Assembly (NCBI RefSeq): GCF_000524195.1
Contig: NW_020170496.1
Span: 1-64,000 of the forward strand
DNA from: Echinococcus granulosus
Lineage: Eukaryota; Platyhelminthes; Cestoda; Cyclophyllidea; Taeniidae
DNA: 64,000 bases
Direction of reading: 5' to 3'
Below, in pieces: positions 1 through 13,100 of this stretch. The position numbers were made by a program, and so were the translations under genes. The first letter of the stretch is position 1. Every line of letters starts with the position of its first letter. The notes under the pieces are model-generated. The model was not told the DNA's origin. It did not search any database and was given only the letters and a program-made list of their open reading frames with translations.

Positions 1-2136
1 TTAGTTTGACTATTCTTTAATTAGGAGCTAAAACGGGTCTCAGATTGAGAACATCACGATGGTGGAGATAAAAATGACCGCATTCGAATGGGTCTACGAA
101 AGTGGATGTTTTTGGTTTAGCCCATGCTCCAAACAAAGCTTCCCTGCCTAATTAAATTTATAAAACTAGTTTTTGACTACTTTTTCTTTTCTCCTATAAA
201 TATCGAGGATGTATCTCGGAGATCTGGAATTAATAGTAAGGCTGTAGCTGTGGAGTAGCGCTACTTCTAACAAGGGTCTGGTTGGAAATGAAGCCAAATG
301 CTCACTTCTATTCAAAGTGGGAATGCAAACACGACGATGCGAGCTTTTCCGGCCGAACAAGAAGGTATAGCACAACATGTGCACGTCTTTGGAGACTCCA
401 TAAAGAGTCTTTTATCTTGTTGTTTTGGGCTATTTTTGCCTAATGACATCTTCAGTACCCTCCCACTTCTACACTCGACAAACCGCCAGAATTAGGCAAA
501 CTCTCATTTCACTTTCCACTCCTGCTGCGCTCCGCCATACAACTGAAAATTAAATCTGTTGTCTTTACTTCTCTCACCACAGCTTACTGTTCTAATTTAT
601 CCATTATGAAAATGTTACACCACAGAAGTGAATGAAGTTCTACACAAGCAATTATGGAAAAACGCGTTGTCAGGGTTTTGTTTGTTCTGCTATTTGAGAC
701 CTCCGCTTTATTTAGAGGATCAAATGAAAACAAGGATAATGTTTGGCGGGACTGAAAGCGCCGTAGAGTGATGAGAAAGAATAGGAAGCAGAATTTTAGG
801 GCGCATTTTCATAGTTTGCGCATAACTAGATTTGCTTTGAGAAATCAAACCTCTGCCTCTACTTCATTACCAGCAGGATTAGTGCAGGTTGAGACCAAAT
901 TCGATTAATAATGTTAAATCGCATTCTTCTGAGATTTTCTTGGTAACGTAATATAATGTAATAAATCAAAATCACGTTTACTATGGGAAGTAAAACAAGC
1001 AGGCGGAAAGTAGATATTAATCGGTGTGCTGTGGGGCTCTTACATTCATCACTGTTAGCTACTCATCAGTAGCCTATGCATAAAGAGAAGTGTTTGCTCA
1101 GCCACATTTAAAATATGTATTTGTGTGCAAAGAAGACGTTCACGGGGGAAAACGAGGCGATCCTACAGAACATTCCTGAGGATAATCATGGTTATGTTTT
1201 GTGATTAAAGTAAGTTAGGTGGCAGGATAGATACTTTGACTACTCTAGGTTTTACAACAGACGATTGCCCATTACTACTGAACATTTTCAGCAATACCCC
1301 TGCTCTCCCTCCATTCAAGTGGCCACTCTCCTATGTCCACTTGTGTTTTCGCTTTCCAGCCGTCTCCTCCGGTCTCTTCTAAATACTCATCGCGCATTTT
1401 TTATTTTTATGTCTTCCACTCTATACCCGATTTTCTCACACAAACGCATTTGTATTTGAATTGAATGACTGTTGATGAAAGGAATTCAATGTGATGGCCC
1501 TAATTAGCCAATAAGCATGTGGTTCGCATGCTTTCCACACCTACTTTTTAGCTACCGATGTCTGGCATCATTCAATTTGGGTGTGACGAAGGCGCCTTCA
1601 AAATCGCAGTGCAAAGATTATTGTGCGGGAATGCATTCTACAAGCGCAAGTGTCTAAAATCACATTCAGTTAGCTTATGGTAAGTGGTGTCGGGAGACAT
1701 TTGCGCAAGTATCAAATGCACCTCTTTATTGTATTCGCCTGAGTGAATTTGTCTCTTACTATTGTTTGCCGAGTCTGTGTGAATCGCGTGAGACATGGTT
1801 GCGAAGTGTCGAAGAATTGAATTTAAAGGAATATTTGTGAATTGAGGCTATAAATAGCAGCAAATCTTTGCCAAACTTCATGTTCCACTTGTTAAGGGTG
1901 TAAAAATGCGTTGAATGAGGTCACCTTAACAATGCTTTTGAGATCTTCCAGCGGCATATTCATTTGAGTTGACACCACTGCGCTCACCTCATGCATCCCT
2001 TAATAATGGGAACAAATCTTCTTAGTTTTTAACTTTACATTAACCTTTTCCACCTTTGAGTTTATGTCAAGGCAGATAACGTATGGAAGCGATTTTTAAT
2101 GGAGTTTTATGCTCCTACGGGTCTATTTTCTTCCAG
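1..2136. other. Intergenic stretch, nothing assignable
   Basis: AT-rich sequence with stop codons in all frames and only short chance ORFs. I see no recognisable protein, RNA gene or repeat. An upstream part of the candidate gene represented by the exon at 2137-2287 could lie here, but I found no convincing exon. Confidence 0.5.
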
Positions 2137-2287
2137 TAGGAATAGCTTCTTACACCTGCTCAGTGTTCTTCATTGCCCCAAAGCGTCAGAGGCAGTGCTG
2201 CAAAATTTATTGCCAAGGTTAATGTCTCAAATCTACAGCTGGTCGGCGAAGTTGACACTGGATTACTTTCAACTGTTTGTGAAACAG
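2137..2287 (+). CDS. Probable internal exon of an unidentified helical protein
   Basis: A pyrimidine-rich acceptor ending CAG at 2134-2136 is followed by about 50 open codons. The exon closes with GTG AAA CAG and a GTAAAA donor at 2288. The encoded peptide is rich in leucine and looks amphipathic and helical (for example SEAVLQNLLPRLMSQIYSWS), as in HEAT-type or other alpha-helical repeat proteins. I do not recognise the family. A second in-phase acceptor at 2162-2163 would shorten the exon. The next exon is unclear: acceptors near 2370 and 2505 give short open stretches. A 187-codon ORF in another frame (2173-2736) overlaps it and could instead be the real signal. Confidence 0.35.
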
Positions 2288-4580
2288 GTAAAATGCGGAA
2301 TGACACACACCAACCCTTCATATGTCGACCCACATCTATTGCTCCCACCCTTATCCAAAAGTTTTCTAGACACTTTATAGATGCACCTTTCTGCCTTATA
2401 ACCAATCTCAATACAATTACTGGAGGTACACCATCCTCCATTGCAATTACTACGTACTCCGCTGAGCTGTCCGCTATACGCTTAGGAGCAGGTCCACTTT
2501 CCAGAAGTGGGGCTCATCCCTCGCGTCTACACGGTACAGTTGAAAGGACTGGCGTGCTTGTATCCATCGCTAAACAAGGGACAATAGAAGACCAATTCGC
2601 AGTCACGAAAATAACTACATCATCATTGCTGTTAGTAATATTACTGATAATATTGACAGTCAACATGCCTCAATGGGCAGTTCACAAGTGGACTTACACT
2701 GTTCGCGCATCATGCATCATTCAAGACTTTGAATGAACACATTGTTACATCTTGGTAAACACATTCTGTAGTTTTGCAGAATACAGTGGAAGTAATTTGC
2801 CGTGCGTTAATCCATCCAAAAGCAGCGACCTACACACAACACAAGTCACACTTTCCCCCAGCTACATTTCTAGCTGTCGCTGCGATTCGCCTCGACCTTC
2901 AAAGGGATAGTTTATAACCCTTGACCCTGATTGCGTTGTCAATACCTTTCACTCTGAGAAGAGCATCTTCTTCACCCAAATTAGTGCAGTTATTTGAATG
3001 ACCGACCATTCGGACGGCAGGTTAAATGATGTGCCTGTATGTGCAGATTATTTCCCAAGTTGTTAAGGAATGGGGAGAGGTAGAAGACGTAGGTGGAAAG
3101 GAGGATGAAATAGTGTAAGATTAAAAAAGCATATATTAGGCATCTTCTACCGTACGTGTAGCAGTGGACGAATTTGAATAAAGGTCATTATAATGTCTTT
3201 GGCATGTTACTGCAAAATGCTCGTGGGAAGGAGATAAGTGGTGAGCAAAGTCCAACTGAGTCAATCCCCTCAATTAAGTCACCAAACATGTATATACCGT
3301 GAGTTATAATAAAGTATTCGGTGATTTTGTGCCTCCATAAATGTGTAAATATGCTAGCACCTTGAGGAATGAATGATCTGAGATGGTATCAATTGTTCTA
3401 CGACCATGCTGTAGGGTTAGACGCACAGACAGCCATCGCATGGAAATGAAGAGGAGTAAAATTATCACGTAGGGACATCACCCACAAAGACAAGACATGC
3501 CGACGGCAGATTGTTTTTAAAATTTCTTGGTACAATCCTAACCTGTGACAGAACGCTATAGGAGCGGTAATTATTTTATTTACGAAATCAGATCACTGCT
3601 TAGGGAAGTTAGTGTCGTGATGTCTAGTGATGGCAAGTTTGATTGACATTTTTTTTCTGATTGGAAAGAGTCACAAAATTTTGTGTGTAAGTGGGGCAAA
3701 TTGCATATTGTAGAGCATCACAATTAAAGTAAGGAGAAAATAGATCAGCATAAAGCGTGGCAGGTGAACGATGACGGTGAAAGAGATGGTTGTGTAGTGG
3801 CACAATACTTCAACTCCTGCAATTCACCACAAGTATGATTTTAATGCAAAGGGAAATAAAGGAACCTAACTAATGCGTTGCATTCTATTTACTTTGCACT
3901 CTTGACCTCTCACCTTGCAGCGGGTTCCTAGGCCTTTTAAGAGTCGTTGTAAGTGATGTCAAGTGCGGACTAAACTAACATGCATTTTAATTGAATTCCA
4001 TGAAGTTGCCCTTAAAAGCCACATTTCTTGACTAAAGCAAGGATACACAGCCCACTTTCAGGGGAAAATCTAATGTGCTTGAGGGAAGAACCAACTGGCT
4101 GTCGCTAAGGAATGTGCCTGTAGGTACTCGTATGCACATGGGCAATGCATGCGTGCAACACGGTAGTCGATGCTAAAAGGATTAGGGAAAATAAATCTTA
4201 CATCCTACTATTGACTTGACTAATTCGTGGTAGAGGCAGCTGCGTCAGTGAGGGAGGTGATAACACTCAGGGAGGACATTCCCAACACATTATTCAGGAC
4301 CGCTTAGCTATTAGGATATTTCCGTTCATGATTTTCGCTAAATTAGCTCCTGCCCACTGCTGCCTCTCTACCACGCACAACTCAGCATAGAGCAGGCACC
4401 ACCGCTCTCCTCAGCGCTCCAACAGAGGCCTATTAGAAATAAGGGCTGGCACTGTGCCTGCAGTCGCCAACTGCTAAGCAAGCATTTAAGCATGTAAGGG
4501 TGGCACTTTCTGGTTGGATAAAGCATTCCTTGAATGTAGCACGCATCGTGAAAATGCTCTGGTAGACTAACTGTATTTGG
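2288..4580. other. Non-coding stretch upstream of HSP70
   Basis: Frames stay open over 2290-2736, including a 187-codon frame with a hydrophobic segment near its end, but no family is recognisable. From 2740 to 4580 I see AT-rich sequence with no supported gene. The last ~100 bases are the HSP70 promoter. Confidence 0.45.
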
Positions 4581-4588
4581 TATAAAAG
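4581..4588 (+). promoter_or_regulatory. TATA box of the HSP70-like gene
   Basis: TATAAAAG lies 69 bases upstream of the ATG at 4657, so transcription probably starts near 4610 with a ~45-base leader. No clean heat-shock element (inverted nGAAn units with correct spacing) is visible just upstream. Confidence 0.75.
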
Positions 4589-4656
4589 GCTGAGGCAATC
4601 ATGAGGGTTATCATTATCCAACTGTACGCGTAAGCATTTGCGCATCCCACAAAAGC

Positions 4657-6504
4657 ATGTCAACAGCTCCAGCCATTGGTATTGACTTGGGAACAACCTT
4701 CTCTTGCGTCGCAGTCTTTCAATTCGGCAAGGTAGAAATCATTGCCAACGAACAGGGTAACCGCACAACGCCCAGTTATGTCGCTTTTACGGATAAAGAA
4801 CGTCTTATTGGTGATGCCGCAAAGAACCAGGTGGCCTTGAACCCCACTAACACAGTGTTCGGTGCAAAGCGTCTTATCGGGCGTGGCTCTTACGATAAGG
4901 AAGTGCAAGACGACATAAAACACTGGCCATTCAAAGTGATCGATTCGGAAGGGAAACCGACAATCGAGGTGGAATACTGTGGCAAGACAAAGCACTTCGT
5001 TGCAGAGGAGATCTCGTCCATGGTGCTGCTGAAGATGAAGGAGACAGCGGAAGCGTATTTGGGCAACAAGGTGACAGACGCCGTGATCACAGTACCCGCC
5101 TACTTCAATGATGGCCAGCGTCAGGCAACAATAGATGCAGGAAAGATAGCAGGCTTAAATGTGCTCCGCATCATTAATGAGCCAACTGCAGCTGCTATTG
5201 CGTATGGTATGGACAAGAAAATCGACAGACAGCGTAATGTGCTCATCTTCGATTTGGGTGGTGGCACCTTCGATGTATCCATCATGTCCGTTGAGAATGG
5301 AAGATTTGAGGTGAAATCGACTGATGGTGACACTCACTTGGGTGGTGAGGACTTCGATTCTCGACTCGTGGATCACGTTGTGGAGGTGTTCAAGCAGAAA
5401 TATAAGGGAAAGGATTTGACGACCAGCAAGAAAGCCATCACTCGTCTGAGAAGGGCTTGTGAGGCGGCAAAGAGGACGCTGAGTTCGACTGGGTACACAG
5501 ACATCAATGTAGACTCATTGTTTGAGGGCATCGACTTCAATACGAGAAATACGCGGGCCCGTTTTGAGCAACTGTGCGCTGATCTCTTCAGTAAGACACT
5601 GGATCCGGTAAAGAAGGCATTGTGCAATGCGAAGTTGAGCAAGGCTGATGTCCACGAAATAGTGTTAGTGGGTGGATCGACCCGTATTCCGAAGGTCCAG
5701 GAGCTATTAAAGGACTTTTTTGATAGGAGAGAGTTGAAGAAGTCCATCAATCCAGACGAGGCAGTGGCGTATGGCGCGGCGTTGCTGGCGGCCAAGCTGA
5801 CTGGTGGCAGGTCAAATGTGATGCAGGATTTGATTTTGCTTGAGGTGACGTCGCTCTCACTGGGTTTGGAGACCGGGGATGGTGAGATGACGACGTTGAT
5901 AAAGCGTAACACGCCAATACCGACAAAGCAGACAAAAATCTTCACCACGTACTATGACAATAGACCCACACTGCTGATCCGGGTGTATGAGGGTGAGCGT
6001 GTTAAGGCGAGTGACAATCACTTTTTGGGCGAGTTCAAGTTGTCAGGCATTCAAATGGCCCCGCGAGGTGTGCCTCAGATCGTGGTAACATTCCTTATTG
6101 ACGAAAACGGCATTCTCAATGTGTCAGCGGTGGACACGACAACGAAGAGGCAGGAGAGCATCACCATCACCAACAATAAGGGTCGTCTGTCTGCGGAGGA
6201 GATCAAGCGAATGGTGAATGATGCAGAGAAGTTCAAGCAGGAGGATGAGGAGAAGAGGAGTAGGATGACAGCGAAGAATATGTTAGAGGACTACATTTAC
6301 AGCATAAAATCGAAACTGGAGAAGGAGGAAGTAAAGGGAAAGTTAATAAAGGAGTCTAGGCAAACTCTACTTATGACGTGTGAAATGACGAGGAGGCATA
6401 TAGACACCGATCCGGAGGCCACAAAGGAGAAATACGAGCAAATGTACAAAAATTTGGAGACATTATGCAGCATAGTTATGGCGAAGAATAATCTCCGTTT
6501 GTGA
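4657..6504 (+). CDS. HSP70-like cytosolic chaperone lacking the EEVD tail
   Basis: Intronless 615-residue HSP70 family protein, an ATP-driven chaperone that binds and releases unfolded polypeptides. The nucleotide-binding domain carries all three family signatures: IDLGTTFS at 9-16, [14 protein letters not shown] at 197-210 and the VGGSTRIP motif near 338-345. Catalytic residues D10, K71, E175, D199 and T204 of the family are present. The interdomain linker DLILLEV (391-397) leads into the substrate-binding domain and a helical lid. The protein stops at NNLRL. The glycine-rich tail and terminal EEVD, which dock TPR co-chaperones such as HOP and CHIP in canonical cytosolic HSP70, are missing, so it is 25-35 residues shorter than usual. 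The lid is also divergent ([15 protein letters not shown]). The intact reading frame argues against a pseudogene. Non-EEVD HSP70 copies are, from memory, a lineage-specific expansion in tapeworms. Confidence 0.97.
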   Translation: MSTAPAIGIDLGTTFSCVAVFQFGKVEIIANEQGNRTTPSYVAFTDKERLIGDAAKNQVALNPTNTVFGAKRLIGRGSYDKEVQDDIKHWPFKVIDSEGKPTIEVEYCGKTKHFVAEEISSMVLLKMKETAEAYLGNKVTDAVITVPAYFNDGQRQATIDAGKIAGLNVLRIINEPTAAAIAYGMDKKIDRQRNVLIFDLGGGTFDVSIMSVENGRFEVKSTDGDTHLGGEDFDSRLVDHVVEVFKQKYKGKDLTTSKKAITRLRRACEAAKRTLSSTGYTDINVDSLFEGIDFNTRNTRARFEQLCADLFSKTLDPVKKALCNAKLSKADVHEIVLVGGSTRIPKVQELLKDFFDRRELKKSINPDEAVAYGAALLAAKLTGGRSNVMQDLILLEVTSLSLGLETGDGEMTTLIKRNTPIPTKQTKIFTTYYDNRPTLLIRVYEGERVKASDNHFLGEFKLSGIQMAPRGVPQIVVTFLIDENGILNVSAVDTTTKRQESITITNNKGRLSAEEIKRMVNDAEKFKQEDEEKRSRMTAKNMLEDYIYSIKSKLEKEEVKGKLIKESRQTLLMTCEMTRRHIDTDPEATKEKYEQMYKNLETLCSIVMAKNNLRL

Positions 6505-7990
6505 GTGCAAAGATGTGGAAAGTGAAGCGAACGGATTCGCACATTGAACCGCGTCCTCTTTACCCCACTCTGTAAAACACAAAGTAACAAGTCTCAGAAA
6601 TGTGTTTTAATGGATGCGCTTATTTAACTCTAACCCACTGAATTGTTACACGTTCAGCATTTTGACGGCTACCCATACAATGGCATACATTACCCATCCA
6701 TATGCACCCATTTATTCATAATATGGCACCCGCCTACTGAGCTCCCGAAGCAGACGACAGAGATTATTCCACTTCATAGTTTTGCTTGACCACAGCTGAC
6801 ATTTCCGTAACTGACCTTGTCATGACATTTTTGTTTGAGGTACTTCATTCTGAACTGTCTTTTTGAAGATATAGTTGTAGCTGCTTCGATTGAAGCTAAT
6901 CACTGTAAATAACTAACTTGGTGCAACCATCCTGAGATTTCTCATTTAATGAGAGAGTAGGGGATGGGCCAGCAGCTGAGCACCGTCACACACAGCTCGT
7001 CATCGTTGCAGTTGGGGGTGCCTTTCGACCTGCACGCAACAATGCGATCCAAGTAGAAATTCACACCAAATGGACTGATCAAGTAGACATTAGCGCCTCA
7101 ATCAGTGCTTGTACGAAATTCTTGTATCCGAGTGAGCGATTGCATATAAATTCCCCACAATTTTGTCTTATGCCACGGCAATGCCCCTATTGATGATGGT
7201 AAGTGTGCCATCAAACTTGTCCGAGGTAATCCTAGTAAGAAATCGTGATCTCAAAAACAGCCTATCTAATTGAGATTCGCTTTAAGTGCTGATGATTCTT
7301 TAGAGGATTTTTTCGTAAGCTTTGGAGAAGATGAGGACCAGTTCACTCAATAGTGTTCTTTGTGGAGCTTAAGTCATTGATGCTGTGCTTAGGTTCAGGG
7401 TTATAAAATATTCTCTTAGAAATCCAAGGTAAATCACTGTCTCATGATTAGGGTTAGGGTAATTACACTCATTTACCACCCTCAAACACTGTAAGTGAAA
7501 GGGCTAATTTCGATGGGACTGTGAGTTTTGTTGGTTGGCATCAGTGCACAAAAAATAAGTCTTGAAGTTCACTCTTTCGCAAAAATTCAATAACCAACGT
7601 AAAGGAGGAATTGACGCAAGTCCAATTAGACTACTTGAAAGCGCTCGTCTTGCATTTTAAGTAAGACTAGAAAATTACTCACGCCTCATCAAATGTGGAT
7701 TTACTCACTAATAATAGTAGGCCTCAGTGGTGAAGTTGACGGCCAACTTCGCACTATCAGTCCTTGAGACTGTCACAAATTGTGAAATTGCGCAGTATAT
7801 GATTGAAGGAAGAACTATTTGCTTGAAACGAATTATTGGTGCCCTTAAGACTTAAAAAGTGTCTTTGTCTATCTGAGGCTTGTAAAGTGCACCGCTAGAG
7901 ATGTTTGATTATCTGCTTGCCTTTTGAGTGAAGTGTTTGTACAGTGAAAGCTCCTCTACTCGGAGGGCCAGACTAACCTACCTGACCACT
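6505..7990. other. Intergenic stretch downstream of HSP70
   Basis: No AATAAA is visible in the first ~300 bases after the HSP70 stop. An open minus-strand stretch at about 6949-7098 reads ...YLISPFGVNFYLDR... and ends at TGA. It could be a terminal exon but has a weak acceptor and no recognisable family. A strong plus-strand donor (GATG|GTAAGTG) sits at about 7200 with no clear exon. Otherwise nothing was seen. Confidence 0.4.
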
Positions 7991-7999
7991 CCTCAGCAC

Positions 8000-8430
8000 T
8001 GTTATGTCTCTCTACACCACCTCTCATCATCTTGTTACTTCTGCCTTCACTGACACATCCTTGCCTATCTTTGCATTTCTCATATAAAGGCTCCTCAACC
8101 GCTGGTGATGAAATCATTTCCACTTGTATGCTGTAATGCTTGTCATGCGCTTCGGATCCTTGCATTTGTGTCGTGTGTGGTTGGCACAGCTCAGGGCACA
8201 ATAGTAGGCGTCACCAACTGACAAGCTCATGTGGTGAAAAGATGCGAATTGAGAGATCTGTACAGGTGGAACGCATTCCCTTGCAATGATTACGGCACCC
8301 TCTCAATAAAGGCATCTTTGCCACATCCAAATCGAACGAAGCCAGCCAACGGTACCTGAAACGTAGGAGTGGATGTCATACAAATCACAGGTTGATTAGC
8401 TACAGGAAGCCATGTTATTCAACAAATTTC
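8000..8430 (+). repeat. Degenerate dispersed repeat, copy A
   Basis: Shares ordered similarity blocks with 9790-10120: CTCATCATCTTG.., then CACAGCTCAG (8185), then CCAAATCGAACGAAGCC (about 8328), then AAATCACAGGTTGATTAGC (about 8382). Copy A has about 100 extra bases between the second and third blocks. No long ORF is shared. It is probably an old mobile-element remnant of unknown class. Confidence 0.45.
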
Positions 8431-9002
8431 GTCAACAGTCATCGCATTCTCTGTGGCTGTTTGAAAATTTTATCCTTTGCCTTGCCTTTCACAACGTCGT
8501 AATATGCAAGAGTGTGGTTGGCAAACGTCAGCATGGGTAATCCAATCGCAGTGGTGGCGCGTTCAAGTGCGCGAATCTGTGATGAGCCTTAAGAGGGCGA
8601 TAGATTACATGGTGTTTCTCTTTGTTATCTTTAAATCACATAAAAATGCAGTTAAGACTACCGTAATTCATAAAAAGTGAGCAGCAAAGTGCATGGATAA
8701 GTGAGATACCAATCCGCAGGGAAATGTTTGGCGTTAGGTATTAAAGAGACCAAGGAAATGCTGTTTGTGATTTGCCTTGGCTATTTCCCATGTTGTAGCT
8801 TCCGAATTTTCTACTTGCCACTTTCGACGTCGATGGGAATGAAGTTGTCTGCTATTAATTTCCCTTTGCTAGGTTGGGAGGTTGTCGGGCCATTGTTGTG
8901 GACAACGGTCCTACAGGTACATTCCTCTAGGGTAAAGGCTAAACACGAGGCAAAGACTACACCCACACCCCTGGATCACACCAGCATGTATTAAGCTCTT
9001 AG

Positions 9003-9034
9003 AAATAAATAAATAAATGGCTAAGTAAATAAAT
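9003..9034 (+). repeat. AAAT/AAATG microsatellite
   Basis: Imperfect run of AAAT tetranucleotides (AATAAATAAATAAATGG.. then TAAATAAATG). A similar imperfect tract occurs near 20420-20460. Confidence 0.7.
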
Positions 9035-9789
9035 GCTTGAAATTGAGAATTGTATGTAACATTTGTGTAAAATAAGCGATTTCGATTAGTCATGTAAGAA
9101 GTGCGCTCAACTTCTTCAAATATGAACCATATTGGACTCAGCTTGGTAATAATCCACATGCTGGAAACGCGCCATCGTGGACCATTTGGCCGAGGTTTAA
9201 AACCAAATGGACTGATTAGTGTAGCCTCGTACATTAGAAGAGTAGTTAATTCAACAAAGAAGCAATGAATTGGATTGACAGTCAGTTTTTGACTGTACAG
9301 CACCGTAGAAAGTGCTGTTGCATCTGAATTTGATCTGCGTGTGAGGCAATACCTTGAATTTTCACCTCGAAGAGTAATGAAGTACGGTGAGGTTCGTTGC
9401 AACTGGTAAATCAGTAACTGCTCCGTGCTCTGAAAAGTACACACCCTATAAATCAAGTCACCAGATTTCACACACAAATGGCTCCTGTGTCTACCAGTGA
9501 ATTTCCATATTGTGCCTCAGTCATTTGAGCAACACCAAATTAAGTATTTCTCAAATCTCTATAAAAAGTTGCCCTACGATATTGCCACCTTAAATATATT
9601 CACTCTGTAATGCGATGAGATATGCTACGGAATAAAGCAAGTCTTTGGATCATAAGGAGAGGCATATCATTGCATCAAAGGCGATATTCTCTATGCTGCT
9701 TGAATAATTGAAAGAGTGGGTTGACCACTGTCGAGCAAAACTGAATGCTAACTCGTCTACTTGCCATTGGGAATGCACCGATTCAAGTA

Positions 9790-10120
9790 GCCACCTTTTA
9801 ACCAACTTATGTTCTTCAATACTACCGCTCATCTTCTTCATGCTCCTGTCATCATTAACACCTCCCCGTCCAACTGTGCGCTACTTATAGGAAGCCACCT
9901 CAACTTCTAGTTATGGGATCGTTTCCATGAGTGTGCCGCACTGCTTGTTCTGCACTTCGACACTTTCTAACCATGTTTTATGTAACTGACACAGCTCAGT
10001 GAATAATAACAAGCGACATGACCACTCGTTACACCCAAATCGAATGAAGCCACTAAATGACTGATGAAATGTGAAGGTAGATTTCAGATGAATCACATGC
10101 TGATTGGCAGCACAGAACCA
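9790..10120 (+). repeat. Degenerate dispersed repeat, copy B
   Basis: Collinear with copy A at 8000-8430 and in the same orientation: CACAGCTCAG (about 9992), CCAAATCGAATGAAGCC (about 10037) and GAATCACATGCTGATTGGC (about 10089). By eye identity is moderate with indels, so the pair is old. Confidence 0.45.
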
Positions 10121-10170
10121 CCCCATCGAAATGCTCTTGTTGACAGTTGTTGCATTAAAGTGCAAATGCC

Positions 10171-13100
10171 TTTGTGTAATGTAAGAAATTTGAGTACGTG
10201 GAGGGGACTAAATAAAATTTGCATGAATGCGCAACATGTACTCAGGAGAGGCTGGGAGGGAAGAGAGGGATGTAGAAGCACAAAGACAGGCGATTGGGCA
10301 AGTGGGTGGAGAGATAGCAGTGGTAGTGTTGCAAATTTTCAGCGGTAATGAACAATCATCTTTTGTGCACTCGGGCATATTTCATGTAGCTAACATTCTA
10401 AATAACTTAGCTTGGCTATGAAAAATTTAGGACAGGCCATCCTCAAGGGTACTCTGTCGCATTGCCTCATCCGCTCCCATGTACCTCTTCTTTCCACGCA
10501 AAAGTAAGCTTTGTATGCATAGTTGAGCAAGTACTTCTCATTGCATATGGGATACTGTTAGGTAGGTAGTAGTGATGGATTTACAGGACTTGCTGTACGC
10601 GATTTGCGACTACGATCGCTACGCTCTTTCTTCTTTTTACAACAAATCATTACTTTACTTCACTATATCATTAAACTACACCAAATAAAATATAGAATAA
10701 CTTAAGTATAGCACCGTTATTCGAGGCTGGTCCTAGTACGCAATAATCCCACTGATTATTAAGCAGAGACAGAGGCTTGACTTAGGAAAGAAGTTCTAGG
10801 GAAGTACGGTCTATGAAATGGTGCCTTGATCTTCTCGTTCCTGCTCCACCTCGCCTCTACATCTCATTGAATCCCTCTAATCAGATACTTTGATTTTACT
10901 TGATTGCTTAAATGAAGTGTAGGACTCGAATAGCCCAATAAACAAAACCCTGACAGCATGCTTTCCCATATTGGTGCATACAGAAAATCATTCCCTTCTC
11001 TATCCTCCATTTTTACATAACATTAAAGTCCGGATCACAAACTGGGGAGGTGCGAGGAGAAAACATCATGAATTACATTTCCATTTATTAGGTAGAGTGC
11101 AAACGACGTGGAGAAGGAAAATGGGAGTGCATTTAATTTTTCTGCTTTGGCGAGTTTGGAAGTTGCACAATACTGCTGGTGCATTAAGGAAATGGTGTGT
11201 AATGCAGGGAGAACCAGGGCGATTTAAGGAGTATGTGAGCCTGTACCAATGCAGCTCACTGGGGAGTGTGCCTGTGCCACACATTCATAATCGGCGGCAA
11301 ACACTCACCACGTCCTGTTTTTTTTGCCACCTTGAGTAGAAGTGGACATTCAACTGCATTTCTAACCATCCCATGTTGAGGGCAGTGCAGACTTAGCAAA
11401 GAGCTACGTCAAGTCTGCCGTGATGTTCAGCGCTATAGGCTTGGTGCTAAGCTCAAACCATAGATATAAATTTTAAATAGATGTCAAGAAAGGGATAAAA
11501 CCATCAACCAATGCCAACACAACTTACGTCAAGCGGTGAAACTTTGTCTAGAGCCTTTCTATAACCAAAAGTCTACTTTCGTAAACTCATTCGGATATCA
11601 TCAATTCAATCTCCCCCATCACTGCGTCCCATCAACGAAGACCGAGGAAGAGTTATACCGCCATTTCTACCATCACATCGAGTGCACAGCAATGAAAATT
11701 ATGGTTGAAGTGAATCTCACTTTCATTTGGTGTTTGCAGTGACGCAAACTCACCTGGCAGCATCGGCTTTGAAGGTGGTTGACTATTTGAACCTCAAATC
11801 TGGCTGTTGCATTACCAATGCGTGTCACTGGATTATGGGCGGTGGAGATGAGATTACGTGCGCAGGCCAGAGAAAGACCAAGCGTCGCATTTGTTGGATG
11901 TCTTGTTTTATGGATTTTGCACAAGGTCTATTTAGTGGCAAAGGAGATGTTACTGACATGGCTTCTTTCTAAGCCGCATCGTTAGAGGAGGTGGTGGATA
12001 AACCACTCCTCCTTCCACTACGCAAACGAAGCTATCCGGTCTATTCAGAAGGGCAGGTTGCCAAGCACGCCTGCTCATCCCAGTTTATGCTAGTGAACGT
12101 TTGATGATGCGAGTTCAGTCGTGTTACGTGAGGGTTTGACAGCAGTCGGAATGTAGAGTTCTCTTTTACTATTTTGCTGAAGGTGATGAATTATTTCACC
12201 CGGGTTACTTACCCTTCCGTAGTGCAATTTTGGGGAGAATCAGAGTAACATTAAAATTAGTACAAGAAGGATGCAGACACCGATGGCACTTTAATCCTCA
12301 CTTTTATTAACCAGACGAGGGCGGTTTCCAAGACTAGCTAAAACACACATTTTTGTTCTTTTATGTAATGGCATCAATATCAGTCAATTTTGCAGACAAG
12401 TAGAGATCCATTCGTCATCAAGACTCGAACTAAAGTGAATGAGAAGACAGCTCTTCCAAAAGGAAGAAAATAATGTCAAGCAGTGGAATTCATGGATGGT
12501 TAACGGCCCTTGAACTTGCCATTTGAAGACATTTTAAATTGGACCAAACAAAGTAAAATGGATTACAGTGCCTAAAAGTGGTCATTTTTCACATTCCTTA
12601 GGTGGCGTAGTGTTCAATAGATCTCCAAGATTTCGTAGCTCTTTTGTCTCTTGGCAGGATGGTCAGGGATGAGGGAGGACGAGTGAGGCATGATTTATGC
12701 TTTTACGCATTACATGAATACTTGCACTTCCTCGTCGAGTGTGCCTCTGGTTGTCGACATCTGGAGCACTTTCTCTAGGCCGGAGATATTGAGAGACGAA
12801 TGTTAAAAGGCTCACACCTTTTCCCTCCTCAGCTCAGCTTACTGCGAGTGTCGAAGTTTATCACAGTTTACCACACTTCTCCCAGCGGCAGCTAAAGAGC
12901 ATAGTAGCATTACCAGTCCCAATTTTTTACTGCTGCTTGAGGGAGGCCTGTGAGAGGAAAATGTATTAACCTCAAGTATTTTTTATTGTTACTGATATCA
13001 CAACATTCATGTGAGAAAGGTGATCTCATAGTGTCCATGATGTTTCAACTACAAAATCGAAATAATGGGGAAATTGTAAAAGTAGAGCCCCATAATCAGA

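Noticed and set aside
2173..2736. 187-codon plus-strand ORF containing VDTG, reminiscent of an aspartic protease
   Set aside because: The rest lacks any protease or retroelement motif, it does not start at ATG in a good context, and it overlaps a better exon in another frame.
4525..4545. Heat-shock-element-like TTCCTTGAA upstream of the HSP70 gene
   Set aside because: The TTC and GAA half-sites are separated by three bases instead of two and no third unit is in register.
7448..7459. Telomere-like TTAGGGTTAGGG
   Set aside because: Only two units; too short to be an interstitial telomere.
8911..9477. 188-codon minus-strand ORF
   Set aside because: No start context, no domain and no splice signals; it overlaps an AAAT microsatellite that creates part of the open frame.
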